Below, piece by piece: positions 44,884 through 53,904 of a stretch of DNA of 64,000 nucleotides (position 1 is its first letter; the number at the start of each line of letters is the position of its first letter). The translations under genes were made by a program, and so were the position numbers. The stretch is from positions 1-64,000 of the forward strand of contig NZ_PJBP01000118.1 in NCBI RefSeq assembly GCF_002836415.1, written 5' to 3'. A model generated the notes under the pieces. It searched no databases, had not been told where the DNA came from, and saw only the letters and a program-made list of their open reading frames with translations. This DNA is from Psychromonas sp. MB-3u-54 (GTDB lineage Bacteria; Pseudomonadota; Gammaproteobacteria; Enterobacterales; Psychromonadaceae).

Positions 44884-45918
44884 ATGAAAATAAAAGCGCT
44901 AGCAAAATTAAAACCAGAAGTGGGTATTTGGATGACTCACGTCGATAAACCTGAGCCCGGGCATAATGATCTGCTGATTAAAATCCATAAAACAGCCATC
45001 TGTGGCACCGACATTCATATTTATAACTGGGATGAATGGTCACAAAATACGATTCCTGTCCCGATGGTTGTCGGCCATGAATATGTCGGCGAAGTGGTTG
45101 GAATGGGTCAGGAGGTTCGCGGCTTTACAGAGGGTGACCGAGTATCGGGCGAAGGCCATATTACCTGCGGTTATTGCCGTAACTGCCGGGCAGGGCGTAC
45201 GCATCTTTGTCGTAATACTATTGGTGTTGGGGTGAATCGCACGGGTGCATTTGCAGAGTATTTGGTTATTCCTGCTTTTAATGCCTTTAAAATACCGGCG
45301 GGTATCAGTGATGATTTAGCCGCAATCTTTGACCCCTTTGGTAATGCCGTGCACAGCGCTTTATCCTTTGATGTGGTTGGTGAAGATGTGCTTATTACCG
45401 GTGCCGGCCCGATTGGTATTATGGCGGCAGCCGTTGCCAAACATGCCGGTGCGCGTTATGTGGTGATCACGGATATTAATGAATACCGATTAGATCTGGC
45501 CAGACAAATGGGCGTGACCCGTGCGGTTAATGTCGCTCAGCAAAAACTTGAAGACGTGATAGCACAACTGGGCATGACGGAAGGTTTTGATGTTGGACTC
45601 GAGATGTCCGGCGCGCCCGTCGCCTTTAATAGTATGCTTAAAAATATGAGTCATGGCGGTAAGATTGCACTGTTAGGTATTCCGCCTTCTGATATGTCCA
45701 TTGACTGGAATATGGTTATTTTTAAAGGGTTGGTTATTAAAGGTATTTATGGCCGGGAGATGTTTGAAACCTGGTATAAAATGGCCAGTTTAATACAATC
45801 CGGTTTAGATTTGGATCCCATCATAACCCATACTTTTCCCGTGGATAAATTCCAGGAGGGCTTTGATATGATGCGTTCCGGTAAATCGGGTAAAGTCATT
45901 CTTGATTGGACCATTTAG
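44884..45918 (+). CDS. tdh: L-threonine 3-dehydrogenase
   Basis: This 344-residue zinc alcohol dehydrogenase oxidises threonine to 2-amino-3-ketobutyrate with NAD+. The catalytic zinc Cys lies in [17 protein letters not shown]. The structural zinc site is [19 protein letters not shown], and [10 protein letters not shown] is the NAD-binding motif. It follows kbl after a GGAGAGC ribosome site, and the ATG at 44884 gives the normal N-terminus. A strong hairpin follows at 46031-46074. Confidence 0.97.
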   Translation: MKIKALAKLKPEVGIWMTHVDKPEPGHNDLLIKIHKTAICGTDIHIYNWDEWSQNTIPVPMVVGHEYVGEVVGMGQEVRGFTEGDRVSGEGHITCGYCRNCRAGRTHLCRNTIGVGVNRTGAFAEYLVIPAFNAFKIPAGISDDLAAIFDPFGNAVHSALSFDVVGEDVLITGAGPIGIMAAAVAKHAGARYVVITDINEYRLDLARQMGVTRAVNVAQQKLEDVIAQLGMTEGFDVGLEMSGAPVAFNSMLKNMSHGGKIALLGIPPSDMSIDWNMVIFKGLVIKGIYGREMFETWYKMASLIQSGLDLDPIITHTFPVDKFQEGFDMMRSGKSGKVILDWTI

Positions 45919-46030
45919 CTACTGATGTTATGCAGTCCCCAGATAGAATAGGGCTTACTGCAATGTCTAAAAATAGTAACTTATGGATTCATAATAATGT
46001 GCTGCGTAACGTCAGTTAGTTATTTAAATG

Positions 46031-46074
46031 ATACCCAATCCACTGCTAGGTAGTCTATTTAGTGGATTGGGTAT
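46031..46074 (+). terminator. Strong hairpin after tdh
   Basis: ATACCCAATCCACT (46031-46044) pairs perfectly with AGTGGATTGGGTAT (46061-46074) around 16 nt. No T-tract follows directly. It separates kbl-tdh from the Toprim gene at 46124. Confidence 0.65.
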
Positions 46075-46123
46075 TAGCTGATTAGCGCTGTTTCCTATTG
46101 TGGAAAGTGATGAATAACCAACT

Positions 46124-46990
46124 ATGAATAAACAAGTTTTTGATTATTGTAAACGCCTGCTACAGAAACACGATCAGGGAGGAGCGGTTAAATTAAGCCC
46201 TTCTGCTCGTACTCTGCACCTTGAATACGGATTTGGTGAGATTGACCGAGCTTATTTGCATTTTAGCTATGATCAACGTATCTCTCTTATTCAGGATATA
46301 AAAAGACACTTAGCATTGGATGTGCTGTCGCAGGAGTATCAAGCAAAATCTCGGCAGGAGAATGCCAGACACAAGCGTAATGAAAAAGACAATAGTTATG
46401 CCGTTGGTCGAGATTTTGTGCTTATTAATAGTCTGGAAAGTTTTCAATTTAACGGGCAAGTTTACCCCGCGATGCCTCTTACATCATTAGGCTTATACGT
46501 TAAAGCGGAGGAGATTAAATCTATACAGCATAAGCAAATTGTGTTGGTTGAAAATTTAGAAATAATGGCTAATCTGGCGGCACTGAATTTGCCGAAACAA
46601 TTGGACAATCCCTTATGGCTTTACCGTGGTGATAGCCAGGAAAAACAACAAACGGGGACGGCTTATGGGTTCTTTAAACGTTTTAATAATGATCAACACC
46701 AATTAATCTGCTTCAGTGATTTAGATCCGGCCGGCATTCAAATTGCGCTGACCTGTACTGCCGCCTATTGGTTAACCCCTAAGGACAGTGCGGTAATTGA
46801 ATTTTCAGTGGCTAAGGATGTTGAAAAAGAGTGGTTTAAACAGAATGCTGCCGTTCAATATCTGAAAAATGTTAAAAATCTACCCGATAAATGCCAAACG
46901 GCTTTTGAGCTAATGCAGCACAATCGTAAAACACTCAAACAAGAACATATGCTCGCCCATCAAATTCCGCTTGGGCTTTACACGTTATAA
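46124..46990 (+). CDS. JetD/MksG-like Toprim protein (putative Wadjet-type nuclease subunit)
   Basis: This is a 288-residue protein. The C-terminal half has a Toprim fold: Glu143 in QIVLVENLE, a following strand LWLYRGD, and the DxD pair Asp199/Asp201 in FSDLDPAGIQIAL. This order and the exact DLDPAG motif are those of JetD (DUF2220) and MksG, the topoisomerase VI-like nucleases of Wadjet/MksBEFG. The N-terminal half (SYAVGRDFVLINSLESF) resembles the winged-helix and linker part, but is shorter than in JetD (about 380). A condensin-like operon without its own fourth gene lies 5.4 kb upstream. It may be cotranscribed with 47004. Confidence 0.7.
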   Translation: MNKQVFDYCKRLLQKHDQGGAVKLSPSARTLHLEYGFGEIDRAYLHFSYDQRISLIQDIKRHLALDVLSQEYQAKSRQENARHKRNEKDNSYAVGRDFVLINSLESFQFNGQVYPAMPLTSLGLYVKAEEIKSIQHKQIVLVENLEIMANLAALNLPKQLDNPLWLYRGDSQEKQQTGTAYGFFKRFNNDQHQLICFSDLDPAGIQIALTCTAAYWLTPKDSAVIEFSVAKDVEKEWFKQNAAVQYLKNVKNLPDKCQTAFELMQHNRKTLKQEHMLAHQIPLGLYTL

Positions 46991-47003
46991 AAAGGAAAAT
47001 AAA

Positions 47004-47552
47004 ATGAACCAAGCCTTTGACGGTTTTGTAAAAGAACTTTGCAGTGCCAATGTAAACTTAAACGAACCGGTTTTTTTCGCAAAAAGTGCTGTTTTTTTAG
47101 AGCAGCAATTGACCTGTTATCTAAAGATAGAAGGTCAACATAAGCACTCATTACGTTTTTTAATCTTGTCGGCAAAGCAATTAAAAAACAGCGAAACCGA
47201 TAACAAATTTTGGAATGCTTTATTAGCCTTTAACCACTTAATTGAAGCGGCCATTGAATCTAAATGCACCTCACAAAACAGTGCACATTGGCTTCGATTT
47301 ATCAATATCATTGAAAACCTCCAGGGTTATAAAGGCAGTCAAATATTTACCACAACTAATATCAAACAAAAAAGAAAACTGCGTTTGTATTTTTCTTTTA
47401 TGCTGACCTGGGAACATATAGGCTATATTGCAGGAAAAGAGGATGATTACTCACCCAGTAGTCAGATTTTAGATGCTTTTTCAGCGTTAGAAGAAGAGGA
47501 TGAGCATGCTCATTGCCACGACCACGACCACGATAATTGCCATGAACATTAA
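47004..47552 (+). CDS. Hypothetical protein with His/Asp-rich metal-binding tail
   Basis: I do not recognise the ~165-residue helical body of this 182-residue protein (FVKELCSANVNLNEPVFFAKSAVFLEQQL..). The last ~20 residues are a run of His, Cys, Asp and Glu (HAHCHDHDHDNCHEH), a likely zinc/nickel-binding tail. It begins 13 bp after the Toprim gene stop, behind AAAAGGAAAA, so the two form an operon. The next gene is a SlyD-like isomerase that also ends in a His/Cys tail. A metal link or a Toprim accessory role are two possibilities. Confidence 0.65.
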   Translation: MNQAFDGFVKELCSANVNLNEPVFFAKSAVFLEQQLTCYLKIEGQHKHSLRFLILSAKQLKNSETDNKFWNALLAFNHLIEAAIESKCTSQNSAHWLRFINIIENLQGYKGSQIFTTTNIKQKRKLRLYFSFMLTWEHIGYIAGKEDDYSPSSQILDAFSALEEEDEHAHCHDHDHDNCHEH

Positions 47553-47615
47553 CGGTATGGCAGACCGCTTCGCGACCTTTACATTCACCGTTATTTTTAT
47601 AAATGAGAGTCTAGT

Positions 47616-48095
47616 ATGTTAATTAACAAAAATTCAGTCGTTGAATTCCATTACACATTAAGAGATGCAGAAAAACAACTTGAAAACAGTTATGACGGTA
47701 AGCCGTTAATTTATTTACATGGTTTTAAGGGGTTATTTGAAACACTGGAAAATGCCCTCGTTGGTAAAACAGTCGGCGACAAATTAGAGGTGACATTAAC
47801 GCCTGAGCAAAGTTACGGTCAACGTAGAGAAGGTGCTTTACAACGCATTCCTATTAAACACCTGCAGGGGGCAAAAGTCTGGAAACCGGGTATGACAGCG
47901 GTTGTTGAATCAAATCAGGGGCGTGAGCAGGTGACCATAGTAAAAGTGGGGCGCTTTAATGCAGATTGTGATTTAAATCATCCCCTTGCAGGAAAAACCT
48001 TAACCTTTGCTATTGAAGTCGTTACGCTGCGCGAGGCGACAGCGGAAGAAGTCACTCATGGCCATGTACATACTAAAGGCGGATGTGGACACTAA
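47616..48095 (+). CDS. FKBP-type peptidyl-prolyl isomerase, SlyD-like
   Basis: This 159-residue protein starts INKNSVVEFHYTLRDAEKQLENSYDGKPLIYLHGFKGLFETLENALVGKTVGDKLEV. This is the FKBP half and IF-domain border of SlyD-type enzymes (L-G-pattern, YxxHG). The insert-in-flap domain continues to about residue 125 and the C-terminus HGHVHTKGGCGH is a short metal-binding tail. It catalyses proline isomerisation and may assist metal-protein folding. Its last 28 bases are the first copy of a 68-bp tandem repeat that continues downstream. Confidence 0.9.
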   Translation: MLINKNSVVEFHYTLRDAEKQLENSYDGKPLIYLHGFKGLFETLENALVGKTVGDKLEVTLTPEQSYGQRREGALQRIPIKHLQGAKVWKPGMTAVVESNQGREQVTIVKVGRFNADCDLNHPLAGKTLTFAIEVVTLREATAEEVTHGHVHTKGGCGH

Positions 48096-48300
48096 TTCTT
48101 ACTTTTAAAAAGGGGCTGCATATCTAGCCTAGGGAACATACTAAAGGCGGATGTGGGCACTAATCCTTACTTTTAAAAAGGGGCTGCATATCTAGCCTAG
48201 GGGACATACTAAAGGCGGATGTGGACACTAATCCTCACTTTTAAAAAGGGGCTGCATATCTAGCCTAGGGGACATACTAAAGGCGGATATTGACACTAAT
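48068..48300 (+). repeat. 68-bp tandem repeat overlapping the slyD-like 3' end
   Basis: Units start at 48068, 48136, 48204 and 48272 (the last one partial), each with ACATACTAAAGGCGGATGTG then CTTTTAAAAAGGGGCTGC. The first unit encodes the last ten residues and the stop of the SlyD-like protein; the rest is noncoding. Copies differ at only a few positions, indicating recent slippage or unequal exchange. Confidence 0.95.
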
Positions 48301-48326
48301 ACTCGCCGTTTAAATGGCTTACACAA

Positions 48327-48346
48327 AAAGGCGCAGTTGCGCCTTT
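48327..48346 (+). terminator. Terminator-like hairpin before polB
   Basis: AAAGGCGCA (48327-48335) pairs with TGCGCCTTT (48338-48346). It lies downstream of the 68-bp repeats and ends the slyD-side transcription. The loop is minimal, and the T-tract is short (TTT). Confidence 0.6.
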
Positions 48347-48493
48347 ATGCTTACCCTAAATCGTTTTTATCCTTCCTTTATAATATGATAAACAGATTAA
48401 TTTCACCTGCTCAGCTTTCCCTCGCCGGGCAGAAAATGTGCAATTTCGGTTATTGAAGATACTTTACCAATTATTTTGAGCTAAGTTAATTTT

Positions 48494-50932
48494 ATGTCAG
48501 GAACAGTGCGCCATCAAATTACAGGGTTAATCCTCACACGCCGGCAATATGAAACGCCGCAAGGTGTGGCGTTGGAGTTGTGGCTTGCAAGCAATCAAGG
48601 GCCCTGCAAAGTTATTCTACCTGCACAACGTTATGTACTTCTTATTCACCAGCGGGAGCTTGTTAGGGCGCAGGCTCTGTGGTCAGCAGCCCATTTGACC
48701 CCCGATGAAATTCGGCCTCTCTCTTTGACCTCTTTTAACGGACTATCCGTTAGCGCTGTTTATTGCCTGGAAAATAAAATTTTCAGAAAGCTTCAGGATA
48801 TTTTAACGGCTGCGTCCATTGCTATTTTCGAAGCCGATATCAGAGTATGTGACCGTTATCTGATGGAACGTTTTATCTATGGGACTGTCTCTGTGCAGGG
48901 TAAGTTCCATTGGCAGGGGAGTTACTGGCACTGCCAGGCCGAAAAACTTTCACCTGCCACGTTAACACCTAAGCTTAAACAGGTTTCATTGGATATTGAA
49001 TGCAGCCCTTTGGGGGAACTTTATTCCGTTGGACTTAGCTATGGCAACGGATCAACCGATAATGGCTCAACCGATAATAGTGCTGCTAAGTTGCACACCG
49101 AGCGCTGCGCAACTGTATTGATGATAGGGGAATGTCAGCACGGTGATGATATAAACATTCAATGGCTTGCAAATGAACATGCCTTATTGTGTGCATTAGA
49201 AGCCTGGTTTCAATTAAACGATCCGGATGCGGTCATTGGCTGGGCCGTTGCCCGTTTTGATCTTCGCCTGCTAGCCAAACGCGCTGAAGCACATAATATG
49301 CCCTTAAGACTCGGGCGAGATGGTTCGGCATTACGCTGGTTATCACACAGTAGCGATCCTGATCAAGGCACGGTTATTTTAAATGGCAGAGTGGTTTTGG
49401 ATGGCATTGATCAATTTAAAAATGCGGGCTGGATGTTTGAAAGTTTTAGTCTGGAATTTGTTAGTCAAGCACTCTTATCGACAGGAAAACTGATTACCAA
49501 TACGCATCACTATACCCATAATAAGGGGCTGGAGATAAAACGCCAATTTGAGCAGGAGCCTGTCTCACTGGCGCGTTATAATCTGCAGGACTGTTTGCTT
49601 GTTGAACGACTATTTGCCAAAGCGCAGTTAACGGAATATACGATACAACGTGCTCAATTAACCGGTTTGGCACTGGATCGCAGGGGCGCATCGGTTGCCG
49701 CTTTTACTAATCTGTATCTGCCGTTATTACATCGTAGCGGTTACATCGCACCTAATATTGGTGATATTGAAGCCCAACATTCACCCGGTGGGTTTGTCAT
49801 GGATTCCACACCGGGTCTTTATGATTGGGTCTTAGTGCTGGATTTTAAATCATTATACCCCTCCATTATTCGTACCTTTAAGATTGATCCGATGGGCATG
49901 ATTGAAGGACTTAAGGAAACTGATTCTATTCCCGGTTTTAGAGGGGCAAGGTTTAGCCGCCATAAACATCATTTGCCGGATATTATCACTAAGCTGACGG
50001 CGGCAAGGGAGTCAGCTAAAAGAGAGAATAATCAGCCCTTTCAGCATGCGATTAAAATAATTATGAACAGTATGTACGGGGTGCTGGGATCAGCGGGCTG
50101 CCGTTTTCACGATACGCGCCTGGCCAGTTCTATTACCCTGCGCGGCCATCAAATTATGCAGGAAACCCGCGATTTTATTGAACGACAGGGAGATCAGGTG
50201 GTCTACGGGGATACCGATTCAACCTTTGTTTGGTTACAGCACTGCACCAATGCCATTGACGCACAAGCGCGGGGAAAGGTACTTGAAAAACGCATTAATC
50301 AATATTGGTCCGATAAACTGCGCCTTGAATACCAATTAGATTGTTTTCTGGAAATTGAATTTGAAACCTGTTTCAGGAAATTTTTTATGCCGACATTACG
50401 GGGCTCCGAGACCGGCTCTAAAAAACGTTATGCCGGATTGAAAGTAACCACTGATGGTGAGTTGATGTTATTTAAGGGGTTAGAGACGGTGCGCTCCGAT
50501 TGGACCGAACTGGCTCAGGATTTTCAGAAAAAGTTGTATGCTAAAGTGTTTGCCAAGGAGCCGATAGACAGTTTGATAAGCGAGACGATCGCGCTTTTAA
50601 ATAAGGGGCAGCTGGATCAGCAGTTAATTTATCACAAGCGTCTGGGTCGTCCTTTGAATGCGTATCTTAAAAATGTGCCTCCGCAGGTACGTGCTGCACG
50701 TTTAGCCGATAAGATTAACGCAAGTTTAGGCCGTCCACTGCAATACCAGCGTTCAGGGCGGATTGCTTATCTGATCACTGTCAATGGACCCGAGCCTGCC
50801 GATTATCTGCAATCCGGGATTGATTATCAGCACTATATAGACAAGCAGCTGAAACCAATAGCAGAAGCTATTCTACCGCTGCTTGGCAAAAACTTTGATG
50901 AAATGATCTCAAATCAAATGCGTTTATTTTAA
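48494..50932 (+). CDS. polB: DNA polymerase II
   Basis: This 812-residue family B polymerase is usually SOS-induced and acts in lesion bypass and replication restart. Exo I (DIECSP) starts at Asp167. Polymerase motif A is DFKSLYPSIIRTF near residue 455, motif B region KIIMNSMYGVLGSAGCRF near 520, and motif C YGDTDS is at 571-576 with Asp573/Asp575. Compared with E. coli PolB (783) it is slightly longer, partly due to a small duplicated insert NGSTDNGSTDN near residue 190. No LexA box was searched rigorously. The ATG at 48494 follows the AATTTTATG context without a strong ribosome site. Confidence 0.97.
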   Translation: MSGTVRHQITGLILTRRQYETPQGVALELWLASNQGPCKVILPAQRYVLLIHQRELVRAQALWSAAHLTPDEIRPLSLTSFNGLSVSAVYCLENKIFRKLQDILTAASIAIFEADIRVCDRYLMERFIYGTVSVQGKFHWQGSYWHCQAEKLSPATLTPKLKQVSLDIECSPLGELYSVGLSYGNGSTDNGSTDNSAAKLHTERCATVLMIGECQHGDDINIQWLANEHALLCALEAWFQLNDPDAVIGWAVARFDLRLLAKRAEAHNMPLRLGRDGSALRWLSHSSDPDQGTVILNGRVVLDGIDQFKNAGWMFESFSLEFVSQALLSTGKLITNTHHYTHNKGLEIKRQFEQEPVSLARYNLQDCLLVERLFAKAQLTEYTIQRAQLTGLALDRRGASVAAFTNLYLPLLHRSGYIAPNIGDIEAQHSPGGFVMDSTPGLYDWVLVLDFKSLYPSIIRTFKIDPMGMIEGLKETDSIPGFRGARFSRHKHHLPDIITKLTAARESAKRENNQPFQHAIKIIMNSMYGVLGSAGCRFHDTRLASSITLRGHQIMQETRDFIERQGDQVVYGDTDSTFVWLQHCTNAIDAQARGKVLEKRINQYWSDKLRLEYQLDCFLEIEFETCFRKFFMPTLRGSETGSKKRYAGLKVTTDGELMLFKGLETVRSDWTELAQDFQKKLYAKVFAKEPIDSLISETIALLNKGQLDQQLIYHKRLGRPLNAYLKNVPPQVRAARLADKINASLGRPLQYQRSGRIAYLITVNGPEPADYLQSGIDYQHYIDKQLKPIAEAILPLLGKNFDEMISNQMRLF

Positions 50933-51150
50933 TCCCATTAAACCGCTATTAATAAAATGATGCCGCATTTCAGCGAGGTTAACGGATTTTTTAACATAAG
51001 AAGAAGGTCTCGTTCGAATGACACGCTTGTTTTAGTCCTTATGTTGTATATTATTTGTACACAGTGACTCAACAAACAATTTTTTGCATTCAAACTGGTT
51101 TGTCCTATAAGAAACCACATATCTTTAAAAAATTAAGGGAAAACTCAATC

Positions 51151-51615
51151 ATGAAAAAATATCTCTATATATTTATCTGCCTGTTGATCTCATCTTCTTT
51201 TTTTGCCAATGCATCTACTTTGCAGAAAGCGGCGCAAGGTGACGTCGATTCGCAGTACCAACTCGGTGAAATGTATTACAGCGGAACCGGGCTGACTCAG
51301 AATTATAAATCCGCCGCAAACTGGTATCAAAAAGCAGCTCAGCAGGGTGATTCGAAAGCACAATTTAAACTGGCTGAAATGTACTACAGCGGAACCGGGC
51401 TGACTCAGAATTATAAATCCGCCGCAAACTGGTATTTAAAAGCGGCACAGCAGGGTGATTCGAAAGCACAATTTAAATTGGGTTTGATCTACTTGATTGG
51501 TGAAGGAGTCATTCAAAATATTAAAGTAGCGACTGTCTGGGTCAATTTATCTGCATCTAACGGTTATCATAATGCCCGTAAAGTGAAAAAAATTTTGTTA
51601 ATGCGCACTGCCTAA
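51151..51615 (+). CDS. Exported Sel1-repeat protein
   Basis: This 154-residue protein has a cleavable signal peptide (KKYLYIFICLLISSSFFANA) and then three Sel1 (SLR) repeats of 36 residues. The first two are nearly identical (QLGEMYYSGTGLTQNYKSAANWY-type). The third is diverged (LGLIYLIGEGVIQNIKVATVWVNLSA). The DNA of the two repeats is a 108-bp tandem duplication. SLR proteins act as protein-binding scaffolds in the periplasm. I chose ATG 51151 (AAGGGA before it). The function is unknown. Confidence 0.85.
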   Translation: MKKYLYIFICLLISSSFFANASTLQKAAQGDVDSQYQLGEMYYSGTGLTQNYKSAANWYQKAAQQGDSKAQFKLAEMYYSGTGLTQNYKSAANWYLKAAQQGDSKAQFKLGLIYLIGEGVIQNIKVATVWVNLSASNGYHNARKVKKILLMRTA

Positions 51616-51678
51616 TTGATAACATAGTCATGCGACTAAGCGACTACTACCAAGCAATAAATATTAAGCGAAAATACT

Positions 51679-51870
51679 ATGAATGAACTTGATTCCCAGA
51701 AAGTGCACTGCCCCTATTGTGGTGAAGTAATTGAACTTGTGGTCGACTGTTCTGTTGAACAACAAAGTTATATAGAGGACTGCGAGGTCTGCTGCTGCCC
51801 AATCGGTGTGGATGTCAGTATAGATAATGAAGGGCAAGTATTGCTTAATGTCTCACATGAAAATGAATAG
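51679..51870 (+). CDS. CPXCG motif cysteine-rich protein
   Basis: This 63-residue protein is homologous to the Cys_rich_CPXCG family. CPYCG at residues 11-15 and C..CCCP at about 35-40 form a probable zinc ribbon. The remainder is acidic. The family is widespread in gammaproteobacteria without known function. It has its own ATG and a weak AAGCG ribosome site, and is probably monocistronic. Confidence 0.88.
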   Translation: MNELDSQKVHCPYCGEVIELVVDCSVEQQSYIEDCEVCCCPIGVDVSIDNEGQVLLNVSHENE

Positions 51871-51995
51871 ATAATTTTGCTGGTGGGACTATTGCCGGCA
51901 TTCAGTAGCAGTAAGGTGGCCCTGCAACATGCGAAAATAAAAAGCATGTTGCATCTTGTTAGTCGTATGCCGAAGGCAATCCAAGTGTCTTTTCT

Positions 51996-52847
51996 TTAAT
52001 GCAGCAAGCTATACAATTTACGGCGATATTCGCTGACTAAAGCTGAATCATCTATGGTAGCGAGAATGTCTATCATGGCCTTTTTGGGCGATCCGTTATC
52101 GTAGTCTAAATTTTTAACTAACAGGTTGTATAATAACGCTAATGCTTCTTTATTACGATTAGCATGGTTGTATTGAATGGCGAGTTGATATTCAATGGCC
52201 ATTTTATCCTGTGCAGTTTCAAGTTGTTTTTCTAACGCAGTTATTTCAGGCGTTTGTGATGATTGCTGCGCTAATTCTAATTGTGAGATTAAACTATGGT
52301 AGATCATGTTTTGATTGGCCATCGGAATAATATTCAAAATAGGTTTGGCATCCTCATGTTGGTCCATTGCAAGGTAAGTCTGCGCTAACGCTAATTTGAT
52401 ATCGTTATTCTCAGGCGCCATTCTGGTAGCTTCAATAATCTTTTCTTTTGCTTCTGCTAATTTCCCTTGTGCGAATAATGTTTGTCCCTCATGCAGTAAA
52501 ACCTGACTTGGGTCGGGAGTATGCTTGCTGATAAAAGTACGTATAAACTCTTCACTTTGCTCTCCGGCAAAGCCATCTACCCCTTGCCCGTCGACGAACA
52601 TAAAGACACTGGGAACACTTTGCACGCCAAAGTGGTTTACTATCTGCTCTTCTTGATCGCAATTTATGCGTGCCAGCGTAAATGCCTGTTCATTTTCAGC
52701 ATGTAATTTGTCCAGTAAAGGTAGTAAAGTATTACAAGGTTCGCTTTGCGGGGACCAGAAAACCACTAATACAGGGTTTGTTTTTGAACCTTCGATAATA
52801 ATTGATGGGAAAGTAGAGACGGTAATATCATGATTATTAGTATGCAT
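51996..52847 (-). CDS. cnoX: CnoX/YbbN-like thioredoxin-TPR chaperone-redoxin
   Basis: This is a 283-residue protein. Residues 1-110 are a thioredoxin fold with the unusual active site WSPQSEPC, which keeps only the second cysteine (as in E. coli CnoX, SQHC). Residues 115-280 are TPR-like helices (ALAQTYLAMDQHEDAKPIL). CnoX protects substrates of GroEL and DnaK from overoxidation through mixed disulfides. It is convergent with the CPXCG gene and divergent from dapA. Length matches E. coli CnoX (284). Confidence 0.88.
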   Translation of the reverse strand: MHTNNHDITVSTFPSIIIEGSKTNPVLVVFWSPQSEPCNTLLPLLDKLHAENEQAFTLARINCDQEEQIVNHFGVQSVPSVFMFVDGQGVDGFAGEQSEEFIRTFISKHTPDPSQVLLHEGQTLFAQGKLAEAKEKIIEATRMAPENNDIKLALAQTYLAMDQHEDAKPILNIIPMANQNMIYHSLISQLELAQQSSQTPEITALEKQLETAQDKMAIEYQLAIQYNHANRNKEALALLYNLLVKNLDYDNGSPKKAMIDILATIDDSALVSEYRRKLYSLLH

Positions 52848-53022
52848 TTTATCCTCAAAAGTTAGCTGCTATTCATTTTCAGGCTAGATTATCGTTTAAA
52901 AAGAGGAACGCAAGCACCAATCTCTTATTTTTGCTTTAAGAAGTCGAATCTATCCGCTTTATTGCTTGTTTTTAAGTGCATGCAAAAGTAACATTGATGA
53001 ACTAATAAAGAGGAGCTTTAAG

Positions 53023-53904
53023 ATGTTAACAGGCAGTATAGTCGCACTCGTGACACCCATGGATAAAACCGGTGAAATTGATTTCCTTACTCTAAAACAA
53101 CTTGTAGAATTTCATATAAAATCTGGAACCGCTGCTATCGTAGCTGTTGGCACCTCGGGGGAATCGGCAACATTAGATGTTGATACCCACGCAAAAGTTG
53201 TGATCAAAACGCTGGAGTTTGCTAATGGACGCATTCCAATTATTGCGGGCAATGGTGCAAATTCAACCTCAGAAGCTATTTTGTTAAGTAAACGTTTTGC
53301 CGATAGCGGCATTATAGCGGGTCTTAACGTCACTCCTTATTACAACAAACCGACTCAAGAGGGGCTGTTTCAACACTTTAAAGCGATTGCTGAGTCCTGT
53401 GATTTACCGCAAATATTATACAATGTCCCGGGTCGAACATCTGTTGATATGTTGCCGGAAACGGTTGCGCGTCTTTCTAAAATAAAAAATATCATCGGTA
53501 TCAAAGAAGCCACGGGTGATTTAAATCGTCTTGCGGAAATTAAAGCCTTAGTTGATGATGATTTTGCTTTATACAGTGGTGATGATGGCACCGGTTGTGA
53601 TTTTCTTCTTCAGGGCGGACATGGTGTTATTTCTGTAACCACTAATATCGCGCCGGTTGAAATGGCTAAAATGTGTGAATATGCATTAAACGGCCAGGCT
53701 GATTTAGCTAAAAAAGTAGATAATCAGTTAGCGCCCGTGCATAAATATTTATTTATTGAATCTAATCCAATTCCGGTGAAGTGGGCCTGTGCAGAAATGG
53801 GATTAATACCCTTCGCTGACTGTCGTTTACCATTAATGATTTTAGATAAAAAATATCAGCCGATTGTCCGTAACGCCTTAATTGAAGCTAAACTAATTTC
53901 ATGA
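53023..53904 (+). CDS. dapA: 4-hydroxy-tetrahydrodipicolinate synthase
   Basis: This 293-residue TIM-barrel enzyme condenses pyruvate and aspartate semialdehyde, the first step of lysine/diaminopimelate synthesis. Motifs: [12 protein letters not shown] at the N-terminus, [31 protein letters not shown], and the Schiff-base lysine in GIKEATGDL. The ATG at 53023 is preceded by AGGAGC. An upstream in-frame extension is not family-like. The stop overlaps the bamC start (ATGA), as in enterobacteria. Confidence 0.98.
   Translation: MLTGSIVALVTPMDKTGEIDFLTLKQLVEFHIKSGTAAIVAVGTSGESATLDVDTHAKVVIKTLEFANGRIPIIAGNGANSTSEAILLSKRFADSGIIAGLNVTPYYNKPTQEGLFQHFKAIAESCDLPQILYNVPGRTSVDMLPETVARLSKIKNIIGIKEATGDLNRLAEIKALVDDDFALYSGDDGTGCDFLLQGGHGVISVTTNIAPVEMAKMCEYALNGQADLAKKVDNQLAPVHKYLFIESNPIPVKWACAEMGLIPFADCRLPLMILDKKYQPIVRNALIEAKLIS

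Noticed and set aside
48068-48300. Possible CRISPR array
   Set aside because: Head-to-tail 68-bp identical units with no unique spacers, overlapping a gene end.
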